The notes beneath the pieces are model-generated. The model had not been told where the DNA came from. It did no database searches and worked only from the letters and a program-made list of their open reading frames with translations. Made by a program: the position numbers and the translations under genes. Of a stretch of DNA of 64,000 nt, positions 49,151-59,037 are shown piece after piece (position 1 is the stretch's first letter; each line of letters opens with the position of its first letter). Source of the stretch: Candidatus Saccharimonadota bacterium (GTDB taxonomy: Bacteria; Patescibacteriota; Saccharimonadia; Saccharimonadales; Saccharimonadaceae); NCBI GenBank assembly GCA_017459705.1, contig JAFUCJ010000006.1, positions 1-64,000 on the forward strand, given 5' to 3'.

Positions 49151-52100
49151 ATGGATGATAATTTGCGTGAAAACGACCCGTATCGTGGCATGGAGGATGC
49201 TGAGCGGGGGGTGCGACCGGATTTTTTGCGCAAGAATGATGAGCGCCGGCGGCGCGTGAGTGGTGCGGCGCAAGTGTTGCGAGGGGCTGAGGGGGCGGCT
49301 GGTGCGAAAAGGACCACGGCAGGCAAAAGTGGCGTGGCGGGTGCTGCGGCGGGCGAGGCGAGTGGGGGGCGGAATAGTTTATATACAGGAAGCGGAAAAG
49401 GCCCACAGGTACCGAAGAAAGCCGGGGTGAAAGCGAGAATTAAAAAGCTGTTGCCGGCGGGGGTGATTGCGGGGATTATTGCCATAGTGGGCGGTCTGAT
49501 GGTGGGGGCACAGTCGATGATGCCGGTGGCGATTTCGGAGTTGATTACGGAGCGGCTGAACTCTATCGGCGTTTCCAGTACGGAGTCGAGCGATGTTTGG
49601 TTGGATTCCCAATTGAATCGGGCTGCTGGAATCGTAGAAAATAAGGCCGGTGATGTCGGGGCTGATTTGTTTGATTTGACTGATTATCAATTACAATCGT
49701 TTGTGGCGCAAGGTATGCGAATCGCGAAGGATGATAATGGTAATGTGCTAGCGATACTTTATAAAAAGGATGACATATATATACCAGTAGTGGGCAGCCA
49801 AGTGATTGGACGGAGCGGTTTGGTTGACGAAATAAAGAGTAGCAGCGGTCTGGATAATGTTGGTACGCCGATAATCGCGAGTACTGCCTTTGATGACAGA
49901 GATTTTAAAATGGCATATACGGAGTTGGCGCAGGGATGGCGTGGCGGAATGAGTGGATGGTTTGATCAAATTATGGCGAATGTCACGGAAATCAAATTGA
50001 GCGTGAATAGGAACCGTTGGGCGAGGTGGCTGTCGAAGAGTTTGGGCGATACGGCGGCGGATTTGGCAAAGTTAAGGGCGGAGTTTGACGCAACCGCGAG
50101 TGAAAGCAAGGCGCTATCTCGTACGACTGACAGTGGTGTCGAGGCCGGCTATGTTAATGAGAAAGACAATGAGGTGATAGAGCATAGAGATTATTATGAA
50201 AACGAGAACGGGACGCACAATGTGGACGAAGTTAGCCAGATAACAGACGACAACGGTAATGTAAAGGGCTATGTCGATAGAAGTGAAGAAGATGTCAGGT
50301 TAGTCGGCAATAAGGGTGAAGATTCAATCGACAGCGTAAAAGGTTCGAATGCATCGCAAAGCGAAAAATTGAGTAAGATTAATAGTATTTTGAACAGTAA
50401 GGCATTGAAAGCGGCTTCTAAGGTTGCTGACTACGGATGCGCATTGCTAGAAGGGATAATGACGGTATATACTGTTGCGTCGGCTTATCAAAGTATGCAG
50501 TTTTTGAACTTGGTTAGTGGCTATTTGGAAGCGGTGGATAAAATGAAGGCAGGGTATGGGAATGAAAGCCCGATTAATGAATATAGTACAAATCTGGTGA
50601 CGGTCGGTGAAACGGTGCAAGTAGTAAATGGTGAAGACAAGGTCGTGGCAAGGAAGACAGCGATGGAGTCACAGGGGATGGCGAATTTGTTCTCGAATAT
50701 AAAGGTAAACCCAGACGATCCTAGTGTGCAGAACGTTAATTTTGAATCGGTCATGTCGAATATCAGTGTAATTACTGGCAATATTAAGGATACGGCTGCG
50801 GCATTTGAGGCGTGTGGCTATGCGAAGGCGGCTTTTGCGGCTGTTGATGTGATTTCTACCGTGATTAGTTTTATTCCGATTGTCGGGCAGGGTATAAAGG
50901 TTATCGAAATTACAGGCAAGGAGGCTTTGAAGGCTGGTGTTAAAGCACTTGTTGCTGGGGCGCTTAAAGTGCTTATCCCAATTGCGGCGAAAGAGATCGC
51001 GAACTTAGTGATAAAAAACGCGGCCACGGAGTGGTTCGGGGAAGATTTGGGTAATGCTCTAATGTCCGGCGCAAATAAATATCTCGGTGGTAATGGGACT
51101 AGTGGTGGTCAAAGTCCTGGGAGCGAGTCGAAAGTATTGGCATACCTTAATACGCAGGATGCAGTGATTGCTGACAAAGCGGAATACATTCGTGCAACGA
51201 AGGATCCTTTTGATATAACTTCGCGATATACTTTCATGGGGAGTATGGCGTATATGATGATGCCGCTAGCGTATCAAAGTGGGGGAGTGAGCAATGTCCT
51301 GAAAAACGTTTCGAGTTTGACGTCATCGGCTCTAATCGCATTAACGCCGACTACTAGTGCATACGGTATCGCCAATACCCTAACTTCGCGCGGCGATTGC
51401 GATTTGCTTGGCACCACTGGGGCCGTGGGTGATGCGTACTGCAATCCATATATAATAACCGATGTGAGTACAATAGAAACGGAGCCATTCCAGGCATATA
51501 AGGATACTTATTATCTGAAAGGATATTATATGTATTATGCTAGTGTTTGTAACGAAAACGGAAAGTGTTGGTGGGAAAACCGCGGCAGTCAGCCTAAAAA
51601 CGCGGTGTTTGATGAAAATGGTCATGTAATAACGCCCGATAAAATAGTATTCGACGATGAGGGCAAAATGATAAAACACGGTGACGTTACGCCGTCGGCT
51701 GATAAAAAGTGGTACGAATGGTATTCGGATAACTTGGATGAAAGCGGTAAAATCAAAAAGAATTCGGAGCTGGCCAAATATGTAACTTATTGCGGACAGA
51801 GAACGTCACAGTACGGGGTAAGGGATATGACGATTGCGGCGCAAGTATCTGGGCAGAATGATACGGTAATTCAAATTATGGGGGCTATGCCAGTAATAGG
51901 TGATTTCGCTGATATTATTACTGGATTAAGGGATGAGGCTAATATGGGCTGGTCGAATGGACGGATGTGCGTTGCGTCGGAAGTGAATAATCGTTGGGAT
52001 AATGAAATGCGTTACTATCAGAGATATGACGAGGATTTGAGATTACTTGAAAGCACCGATCCGGGATACAAATCAGCAGTGACGGCATATTTGGAAGGCT

Positions 52101-52396
52101 ATTATACAGATAATCCGATCGATACGTCGTTTGAGGGGACGTTGGCTAGATTTTCGGGGATGACTGTTGAGCAGGTGGATGAAGCTTTGGCGCTGATTGA
52201 GTATTATGATTTTATTAGCAAATATGATCCGACGGAACGAGTGGCTTTCGGCGAGCCGACAGTAGAAATTGGCGAGGAACGACTGCTCCTCATGGATGGG
52301 GGGTCTGTTAGTGAATTGGCCGTTAATGATGTGAGGGCGATTCTGCCGAACATGATCGTTTATGCAGATGTGAGAAATCGAGTAAATGTGGTTTGA
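49151..52396 (+). CDS. large membrane protein of unknown function
   Basis: 1081 aa. Residues 1-95 are G/A/R-rich and charged, then one transmembrane segment (about 100-125). The bulk is a helical, probably extracytoplasmic region with hydrophobic stretches near 420-450, 560-620 and 700-730, and a C-terminal soluble part. There are few cysteines, mainly in the C-terminal third (C-E-L/C-N-P, C-N-E-N-G-K-C-W-W). I do not recognise a domain. Secretion-system or surface-machine roles are guesses only. TATAAT-like sequence lies just before the ATG. Confidence 0.6.
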   Translation: MDDNLRENDPYRGMEDAERGVRPDFLRKNDERRRRVSGAAQVLRGAEGAAGAKRTTAGKSGVAGAAAGEASGGRNSLYTGSGKGPQVPKKAGVKARIKKLLPAGVIAGIIAIVGGLMVGAQSMMPVAISELITERLNSIGVSSTESSDVWLDSQLNRAAGIVENKAGDVGADLFDLTDYQLQSFVAQGMRIAKDDNGNVLAILYKKDDIYIPVVGSQVIGRSGLVDEIKSSSGLDNVGTPIIASTAFDDRDFKMAYTELAQGWRGGMSGWFDQIMANVTEIKLSVNRNRWARWLSKSLGDTAADLAKLRAEFDATASESKALSRTTDSGVEAGYVNEKDNEVIEHRDYYENENGTHNVDEVSQITDDNGNVKGYVDRSEEDVRLVGNKGEDSIDSVKGSNASQSEKLSKINSILNSKALKAASKVADYGCALLEGIMTVYTVASAYQSMQFLNLVSGYLEAVDKMKAGYGNESPINEYSTNLVTVGETVQVVNGEDKVVARKTAMESQGMANLFSNIKVNPDDPSVQNVNFESVMSNISVITGNIKDTAAAFEACGYAKAAFAAVDVISTVISFIPIVGQGIKVIEITGKEALKAGVKALVAGALKVLIPIAAKEIANLVIKNAATEWFGEDLGNALMSGANKYLGGNGTSGGQSPGSESKVLAYLNTQDAVIADKAEYIRATKDPFDITSRYTFMGSMAYMMMPLAYQSGGVSNVLKNVSSLTSSALIALTPTTSAYGIANTLTSRGDCDLLGTTGAVGDAYCNPYIITDVSTIETEPFQAYKDTYYLKGYYMYYASVCNENGKCWWENRGSQPKNAVFDENGHVITPDKIVFDDEGKMIKHGDVTPSADKKWYEWYSDNLDESGKIKKNSELAKYVTYCGQRTSQYGVRDMTIAAQVSGQNDTVIQIMGAMPVIGDFADIITGLRDEANMGWSNGRMCVASEVNNRWDNEMRYYQRYDEDLRLLESTDPGYKSAVTAYLEGYYTDNPIDTSFEGTLARFSGMTVEQVDEALALIEYYDFISKYDPTERVAFGEPTVEIGEERLLLMDGGSVSELAVNDVRAILPNMIVYADVRNRVNVV

Positions 52397-52415
52397 TTGT
52401 GATATAATATAATAT

Positions 52416-53372
52416 ATGGAAGAGTTGGAGCAGTTAAAACGGGAGTTGAAGGCCCTGAATGCTGATTATGCAAAAATTCGTGAATTACCAGCGGAGAAAC
52501 GTGGCGAGTTCGGCCGTGATTTGAATGCTAAGAAGATGGCGATTTTGGAGAAAATACGCGAAGCGGAGGAGGCTTTGGTCGACGTGGAAGTAGAGCCACT
52601 AGACATTACTGCGCCATGTGGTATAAATGAGCCGTTGCCGGAGGTGTATCCGGTGTCGCAAGGCTCTCGGCACCCTTTGACGGCGGAACTTGAAAGAGTG
52701 ACTGATATATATCAGTTGATGGGATTTGATGTTATCGAGAGCCGTCAGCTCGATGATGAATATCATATGTTTGACGCGCTCAATTTTCCGAAGGAGCATC
52801 CGGCGCGTGATGGGTATGATACGTTTCGGACTGAGGAAGGCTTGATTCCGCCGGCGCATACCTCGACAATGCAACATCGAGTCTTAAAAATGTACAAAGA
52901 TAGGTTGGCGCGAGGAGAAGAAATTGCTGTTGTGGTGCCAGGGCGGGTTTATCGCAATGAGGATGTTGACGCGACACACGAACATACCTTTTACCAATGT
53001 GAGGGCGTGTATGTGTCGGAAACTTGCACAATGGGTGATATGTTAGGGATTTTGCGTGAGTTTTTTGAGAAGTACTATGAGCAGAAATTGAATATTCGCA
53101 CACAACCAGGGTATTTCCCATTTACAGAACCGAGTTTGGAGTTCATGATCGAAAAACCACATGCCCTCGGTGGCAAGAAAGGTGATTTTTTGGAGATGCT
53201 TGGTTGCGGGATGATACATCCGAATGTCTTGAAGGAAGCAGGGATTGACCCGACGAAATATCATGGATTTGCGTGGGGCGGTGGAATTGATCGGCTGGTG
53301 ATGCTGCGTTTTGGTTTGACCGACGTGAGATATTTTGAATCGGGAAATCTTAATTTTCTAAGGGAGTTTTAG
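52416..53372 (+). CDS. pheS: phenylalanyl-tRNA synthetase alpha subunit
   Basis: 318 aa class II catalytic subunit. It has an N-terminal coiled coil (about 1-55), H-P-L-T-A-E-L-E-R (motif 1 region), T-S-T-M-Q-H-R-V, Y-R-N-E-D-V-D-A-T-H-E-H-T-F-Y-Q (motif 2) and G-F-A-W-G-G-G-I-D-R-L (motif 3). TATAAT is 7 nt before the ATG. pheT follows directly. Confidence 0.95.
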   Translation: MEELEQLKRELKALNADYAKIRELPAEKRGEFGRDLNAKKMAILEKIREAEEALVDVEVEPLDITAPCGINEPLPEVYPVSQGSRHPLTAELERVTDIYQLMGFDVIESRQLDDEYHMFDALNFPKEHPARDGYDTFRTEEGLIPPAHTSTMQHRVLKMYKDRLARGEEIAVVVPGRVYRNEDVDATHEHTFYQCEGVYVSETCTMGDMLGILREFFEKYYEQKLNIRTQPGYFPFTEPSLEFMIEKPHALGGKKGDFLEMLGCGMIHPNVLKEAGIDPTKYHGFAWGGGIDRLVMLRFGLTDVRYFESGNLNFLREF

Positions 53373-55700
53373 ATGAGAATATCATTAAATTGGTTGAAAA
53401 GATTTGTTAAAATAGGCGTGTCGGATCAAGATTTGATTCGTTTGATTGGTGCACGACTTGTCGAGGTGGAGGGGGTGATTGATGAGACGCATAAGTACGA
53501 TAATATATATATAGTAAAGGTGGAGAGTGCCGAGAAGATACCGGATACCCATTTGACATTATGTAAGATAAATGTCGGCGACAAAACGAATCTGGCGAAG
53601 GTTGAATACGAAGATGGCTTGGTGCAGGTGATGTGTGGTGCGCCAAATGTGCGTGCGGGGATGTTTGCGGTATGGATTGCGCCGGGCGCTGTGGTGCCGG
53701 CGAGTGTACATGAGGATGCACCTTTTGTAATCGGCAAGCGAAAGATGCTTGGGAAATATGATTCGTATGGGATGCTTGCTGGGGCGGATGAGCTGGATTT
53801 TGGTGATGATCATACCGGAATCGTGGAGATCGATCCTGATGATGCAGTTTGCGGGGATGGGTTGGCTGACGTTTATGATTTGAGGGATATAATTCTTGAA
53901 ATTGAAAATAAATCATTGACGCATCGCCCCGACTGTTTTGGGATGCTTGGCTTTGCGCGTGAGGTGGCCGGGATATTGAACGAGAAGTTCGACTACGAGT
54001 TGCCGCATGATAATTTAAAAATCGGTAATGGCGTCAAGATTGAGGTTCGCGACGAAGGTATTTGCAGTCGTTATCTCGCTATGACTTTGACGAAACACGG
54101 TGAATTGAAAAAGAAATATCTGACGTGGACGGATACGATTTTATCGAAGTCAGGTATGCGACCGGTAGATAGAATTGTGGATGCGACAAATTATTTGATG
54201 CTATTAACTGGACAACCGCTGCACGCGTTTGATTATGATAAGTTTGTGGCGGTGGGCGGAGGCGGTGAACCGAAAATTGTAGTAAGATTGGCGCACGAGG
54301 GCGAAAAACTAACGCTACTTGATGGTAAGGAAGTTATTCTCAATGGTAGTGATATTGTAATTACGAGTAATAATGTGCCAGTGGCATTGGCTGGGGCGAT
54401 GGGTGGAATTAGTACGGCAATTGATGAAAATACTCGCAATATTATATTGGAGGCGGCGGTTTTCTCGCTGTATAATTTGCGCAAGACACAAATGGTACAC
54501 GGGATTTTTTCCGAGGCGATTACGAGGTTTACCAAGGGGCAGCCAGATTATCAGTGCGCTACCGTTGCGGAGGATTTCGCATCACTTGTGTCGGATGGAT
54601 TTAGGGTGACTGGCGTGAATGAGAGCCGTGCACATGATAAGAAAAATGCGGCTATCCGTATTGATGTCGAGGAAATCAATTCTCTTCTTGGCACAAAATA
54701 TACTGAAAAGAAAATTGCAAAGACATTGGAGAATGTTGGGTTCGTCGTAAAGGTAAAGCGAGAGCGTCTGGAAATCGAGGTGCCGGCGTGGAGAACGGAT
54801 ATCCATATTAAAGAAGATATCATCGAGGAAATCGGGAGATTGAATGGGTATGATAATATTGAGCCGACCTTGCCGCGACACAGAACGGCGGAGCGTAATA
54901 AACTCTGGCGATTAGAATCGCAGGTGAGAACATACCTTAGTGATTTTGGGGCGAATGAGATTTTGACATATAGTTTCGTGAGCGAGAAATTGCTCAGGAA
55001 GGTGGGGCTTGATAACGGCAATTCTTACAAGATTGTGAACTCTATTTCGCCCGAATTACAGTTCGTGCGGCAGACTTTAACTCCTAGTTTGCTAGATAAG
55101 GCTTACGTGAACCAAAAATTGCCAATAGATAAGTTTGCGATTTTTGAGATAAATAAAGTTTATCAAAAAGGATGGGGTATGGATGACGAGGGGGTGCCGA
55201 CTGAGAGAATCCACTTAGGCCTAGTAGCAGCGGAGCGTAAGGGGGTGGGTGCGGCATATTATCGTGCCAAGCATTATGCCGAGAGGTTGCTAAGAAAACT
55301 TAATGTAAAAGCGGATTTTGTGCCAATTAGTGAAAAGAACGCTATGACTTTGCCGTTTGAGCCAAAACGTGCGGCGATGATGGTTGTGAATGGTGTGAGT
55401 ATTGGCGTGGTTGGCGAATATAAGAATTCGGTGCGACGCAATTTTAAGCTAGAAGAATATCTGGCGGGTTTTGAAATGGACGTGGAGACTTTGCGATGCG
55501 TGAAACAAGAAAAACGCGTGCGAGATAAGTATGTGGTAAGTGGCCGGCAAGATGTAACTATCACGACGACACAAGATTATGCGGTGGTCCTGAAAGAAAT
55601 AGAAAATAAATATCCGGAAGCGGAGATTTCGCCAGTGGGAATCTATCAGGCGGACGGAAGTCGAGAAAAAAACATTACTTTTCATTTAGAGTTTCATTGA
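53373..55700 (+). CDS. pheT: phenylalanyl-tRNA synthetase beta subunit
   Basis: 775 aa. It has an N-terminal tRNA-binding (EMAP-like) region (about 40-150), B3/B4 editing domain, B5 (H-I-K-E-D-I-I-E-E-I-G-R-L-N-G-Y-D) and a C-terminal anticodon-binding domain (R-Q-D-V-T-I-T). It forms the alpha2-beta2 enzyme with PheS. GGAG precedes the ATG, which abuts the pheS stop. Confidence 0.95.
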   Translation: MRISLNWLKRFVKIGVSDQDLIRLIGARLVEVEGVIDETHKYDNIYIVKVESAEKIPDTHLTLCKINVGDKTNLAKVEYEDGLVQVMCGAPNVRAGMFAVWIAPGAVVPASVHEDAPFVIGKRKMLGKYDSYGMLAGADELDFGDDHTGIVEIDPDDAVCGDGLADVYDLRDIILEIENKSLTHRPDCFGMLGFAREVAGILNEKFDYELPHDNLKIGNGVKIEVRDEGICSRYLAMTLTKHGELKKKYLTWTDTILSKSGMRPVDRIVDATNYLMLLTGQPLHAFDYDKFVAVGGGGEPKIVVRLAHEGEKLTLLDGKEVILNGSDIVITSNNVPVALAGAMGGISTAIDENTRNIILEAAVFSLYNLRKTQMVHGIFSEAITRFTKGQPDYQCATVAEDFASLVSDGFRVTGVNESRAHDKKNAAIRIDVEEINSLLGTKYTEKKIAKTLENVGFVVKVKRERLEIEVPAWRTDIHIKEDIIEEIGRLNGYDNIEPTLPRHRTAERNKLWRLESQVRTYLSDFGANEILTYSFVSEKLLRKVGLDNGNSYKIVNSISPELQFVRQTLTPSLLDKAYVNQKLPIDKFAIFEINKVYQKGWGMDDEGVPTERIHLGLVAAERKGVGAAYYRAKHYAERLLRKLNVKADFVPISEKNAMTLPFEPKRAAMMVVNGVSIGVVGEYKNSVRRNFKLEEYLAGFEMDVETLRCVKQEKRVRDKYVVSGRQDVTITTTQDYAVVLKEIENKYPEAEISPVGIYQADGSREKNITFHLEFH

Positions 55701-55731
55701 TAATTTGAAACGTTTATGCTAAAATCAAATT

Positions 55732-56685
55732 ATGATTTTGCTAGACGGCGTGACGAAAAAATATGCAGGTGATAAGGAACCGGCGCTTGATGATGTGTCA
55801 TTGCATATTGAGCCAAATGAGTTTGTGTTTCTGGTGGGCAAGTCTGGTGCCGGTAAATCGACTTTAATGAAGATGATTACCAAAGAGGAGATACCGGATT
55901 CCGGTAAAATCATCATTGGTGGTATAGATTTGGATTACGTTAAAAAACGACACATTCCAGGGTATCGACGTCGGTTGGGCGTGGTGTTTCAGGATTTTAA
56001 GCTGTTGCCACGGCGAACGGTCTATGAAAATGTGGCTTTTGCGCTTGAAATTGCCGGCATGAGTGGCAAAGAAATTCGTAGGACTGTGCCGAAAGTTTTG
56101 GAGCTGGTGGACTTGTTGGATCAGGCAAAGAAATTTCCTGATCAATTATCTGGTGGACAACAACAACGCGTGTCGATTGCGAGAAGCGTAGCAAGGCAAC
56201 CCAAAATACTAATTGCGGATGAGCCAACGGCGAATTTGGACAAGTTGACGACGGAGGAGATCATCGGCTTGCTTAAACGCATCAACGATTTTGGGACGAC
56301 GATACTCGTGACGACGCATAATGAAAATATCGTCAATAATTTGCAGAAGCGCGTTGTGACAATGAAGGACGGACGGATTGTTGACGACCAGAAGAACGGC
56401 GGGGTTTATAAATTGGACGAGGTGAAGATTCCACTCAGGCCGCAGAGAATTATACAGGTGCCTGGACACGCATTGAAGATACAGGCGGCGCAATCTGTGC
56501 AACCTACACAGTCGTCTACGCACCCTGCGAAGGTGGAGGCGGTCGAGTCGGAGTCGAAGCCTGCCGTAGTTGAGGTGAAGCCTGTCGTGGTCGCGGTGAA
56601 ACCCGCCGTGGCTACGACAAAGCCTGTCGCGACCGCGAGAAAGTCAGCGGTTAAGAGAATGGATGCTAATCGGAAGGTGATTTAA
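55732..56685 (+). CDS. ftsE: cell-division ABC ATPase FtsE
   Basis: 317 aa. Walker A G-K-S-G-A-G-K-S-T (about 36-44), signature L-S-G-G-Q-Q-Q-R, Walker B I-L-I-A-D-E-P-T-A-N-L-D. The ATPase ends near residue 225; a further 90 residues are a P/V/K/A-rich tail (V-E-V-K-P-V-V-V and similar) not usual in FtsE. It works with FtsX to activate a cell-wall hydrolase at the septum; ftsX and a CHAP hydrolase follow. TAAAAT lies 6 nt before the ATG. Confidence 0.93.
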   Translation: MILLDGVTKKYAGDKEPALDDVSLHIEPNEFVFLVGKSGAGKSTLMKMITKEEIPDSGKIIIGGIDLDYVKKRHIPGYRRRLGVVFQDFKLLPRRTVYENVAFALEIAGMSGKEIRRTVPKVLELVDLLDQAKKFPDQLSGGQQQRVSIARSVARQPKILIADEPTANLDKLTTEEIIGLLKRINDFGTTILVTTHNENIVNNLQKRVVTMKDGRIVDDQKNGGVYKLDEVKIPLRPQRIIQVPGHALKIQAAQSVQPTQSSTHPAKVEAVESESKPAVVEVKPVVVAVKPAVATTKPVATARKSAVKRMDANRKVI

Positions 56686-57734
56686 TGGTGGAAGAAACAA
56701 AAAAAGTTGCGGATTCGAAAGAAGACAGGAAGTTACTCAAAAGGGCTTCAAAGAAAGGCTTGAAGGTAATCCAGAAATCACGCGGCAAGCACCCGATGCG
56801 GACTGGTGGTCGAATTGTAAAATACGGCACTAAGGGTTTTGTGCGCAATATTTGGCTTTCTACGGCGGCGACTGTCGTGATGGCGATTACGCTGATTATC
56901 TTGTTCGTGACGGTGGTGGCCAGCGCGGTGCTTGCTAATACTGCGCAAATGATGCGCGATAAGATTGACATTACGATTTACTTGAAGCCAAATACTTCCG
57001 AGGAAACTTTACGAGATTTAACTGAAATTATCAAGAAAGATTCCAACATTAAGAGCGTAGTGGTTTCGTCTTCGAAAGAGGAGTATGAAAAGTTTATCGC
57101 CGAAAATGCTGACAGTGATGAGATTTTGAATGTGCTAGACGACGAGATGAAAGATTTGATGATTTCGAAAATGCAGGCAACGATGCGTATTAAGGTCTAT
57201 GATGTGGGGAATCTGGACAGCATTAAAAATATCGTGGAGAACGATGAATTATTCCAGATAAATGTGGATAAAGAATTGGAGCCGACTTACGACGTTAACC
57301 AGGCGGAAATTGCGACGATTACTTCTTGGGCGAATATAGCTAGGACTGGTGGCATTATTCTAGCGGTAGTTTTCTTAGTGATTTCGATCCTGATTATTTT
57401 CTCGACGATTCGGATGGCGATATTCTCGCGTCGCGAGGAGATATATATGATGAAGCTGGTGGGGGCAGATAAGAAGTTTATTCGTGGACCTTTCCTAGTG
57501 GAGGCTGAAATCTGTGGAATTATCGCGGGGGCTTTGGCGGCGACGGTGTCGTATTTCGGATTTATGTTTATGGCACCGAGGCTTGCGAGCTATGGGATCA
57601 ACGTAGATCAAATAGTGGAGATATTGGAGTCAAATAAGCTGATTCTCGTCTATTTGATTTTTATGGGGATTGGTGTGATAATCGGTCGGATTTCGTCGTG
57701 GTTGGCTGTGGCAAAATATCTACACAAGACATAA
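56685..57734 (+). CDS. ftsX: cell-division membrane protein FtsX
   Basis: 349 aa with a basic cytoplasmic N-terminus (1-45), four transmembrane segments (about 60-85, 220-250, 270-300, 315-340) and an extracytoplasmic loop (about 90-200) that would contact the hydrolase. It overlaps the ftsE stop by one base. Confidence 0.9.
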   Translation: MVEETKKVADSKEDRKLLKRASKKGLKVIQKSRGKHPMRTGGRIVKYGTKGFVRNIWLSTAATVVMAITLIILFVTVVASAVLANTAQMMRDKIDITIYLKPNTSEETLRDLTEIIKKDSNIKSVVVSSSKEEYEKFIAENADSDEILNVLDDEMKDLMISKMQATMRIKVYDVGNLDSIKNIVENDELFQINVDKELEPTYDVNQAEIATITSWANIARTGGIILAVVFLVISILIIFSTIRMAIFSRREEIYMMKLVGADKKFIRGPFLVEAEICGIIAGALAATVSYFGFMFMAPRLASYGINVDQIVEILESNKLILVYLIFMGIGVIIGRISSWLAVAKYLHKT

Positions 57735-57756
57735 AGGTTGTGCTATAATGGGAAGC

Positions 57757-59019
57757 ATGGAGGACCAAAACAAACGAAAAAATCGTGTGCGGTGGGGGCA
57801 GAGGGTTTTGTTTGTGGCGGTCGTGTTCGTGATGACTGCCGTGGCTGTCGGCATGGAGATTCAGAATGGAAGTGAGGCGGATGGTATTTCTGCGGCGTGC
57901 TACAATAGTGCGGAATGTATGGCGGCGGTAGAGGCCGAGAAGCAGGCCAACGAGAATGCGACTATGGCGCAGAATACTTCCAATATGTATCAGAATAAGG
58001 TTAATGAACTAAACATGCAGATTGCTAGTACTGAGCGAGTAATTGCTGAGACCGAAGCACAAGTGGAAGCGTTGAATGTCGAGATAAAGGTAACTGAACA
58101 GAAATTGAGCGATGAGCAGGAAGCACTGGCAGAGCTTCTGGTCAATATGCATTTTGAAGGTGATGCTGAGCCGATTACAATACTAGCAGGTTCGGTTTCC
58201 ATATCGGATTTGGCTGAGAAGCAAGCGCGCAATGAAGTGGTGAAACAACAAATTAGCGCGACGGCGACCAAAGTGCGCAAGGCGAAGGAAAAATTGGAAG
58301 CCGATAAAGCTGAGGTTGAGGACTTGCTTGAATCGCAGAAACAGATGAAGATTAGTCTGGCGGCTTCACGCGAGGAGCAACAACAATTGGTCGCGAAATA
58401 TGCTAATGATGCGGCGGCGTACGAGCAGGCGGCGCGAGCAGCGATTGATGCGCAGCGCGAGGCGGAGCTTGCGGAAATCGCGCGGAATCCGGATCTCTAT
58501 CGCGGTGGTAGTTATAGTGGTTTCAATACTTATGAGTGGCAGAATCGTTGTCCACAGGAGAACTTGGGATTTACGGCGTATTTGAATGGTGATTGGAGAT
58601 ATCCGCTGGGTGCGGGGTGCCAATGCACAAGTTATGCCGGGTGGAAAGTGTGGGATGTGTATAGAATTGCGATTGATTGGGGGTACCACCATGCGTACGA
58701 CTGGGGTTGGGTGGCGGCATCCAACACTAAGGACAAAGGTGGAGCCGTGACGCGTGTCGACCACACGCCGGAGGCAAATTCGATGGGGCAGTCGTCGGAA
58801 TATCCTTTCGGCCATGTATGGTGGGTGGAAAGTGTTAACTCTGATGGCTCGGTAAATATCACCGAATATAATAATCCGTATGCAACTTGTCTGTATCAGA
58901 CTGGCGGTGATTTGAACTATTGCGGTTGGCATTATAACGAATATCCGTCCGGGGATTTTGGGTCGCGTACGATGACGGCGGCGCAGGCGGCTCAGTATAA
59001 CTATATCCATTTTCGATAA
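57757..59019 (+). CDS. PcsB-like CHAP-domain peptidoglycan hydrolase
   Basis: 420 aa exported protein. It has a signal or anchor segment (about 12-30), a coiled coil (about 50-235, E, A, Q and K-rich) and a C-terminal CHAP domain with catalytic Cys in G-C-Q-C-T-S-Y-A-G-W and His in F-G-H-V-W-W-V-E. The order ftsE-ftsX-coiled-coil hydrolase matches the FtsEX-PcsB partnership. ATG 57757 is 7 nt after TATAAT (57744-57749); the ATG at 57748 lies within the promoter and is rejected. Confidence 0.88.
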   Translation: MEDQNKRKNRVRWGQRVLFVAVVFVMTAVAVGMEIQNGSEADGISAACYNSAECMAAVEAEKQANENATMAQNTSNMYQNKVNELNMQIASTERVIAETEAQVEALNVEIKVTEQKLSDEQEALAELLVNMHFEGDAEPITILAGSVSISDLAEKQARNEVVKQQISATATKVRKAKEKLEADKAEVEDLLESQKQMKISLAASREEQQQLVAKYANDAAAYEQAARAAIDAQREAELAEIARNPDLYRGGSYSGFNTYEWQNRCPQENLGFTAYLNGDWRYPLGAGCQCTSYAGWKVWDVYRIAIDWGYHHAYDWGWVAASNTKDKGGAVTRVDHTPEANSMGQSSEYPFGHVWWVESVNSDGSVNITEYNNPYATCLYQTGGDLNYCGWHYNEYPSGDFGSRTMTAAQAAQYNYIHFR

Positions 59020-59037
59020 GTGTGGTATAATTGTATA

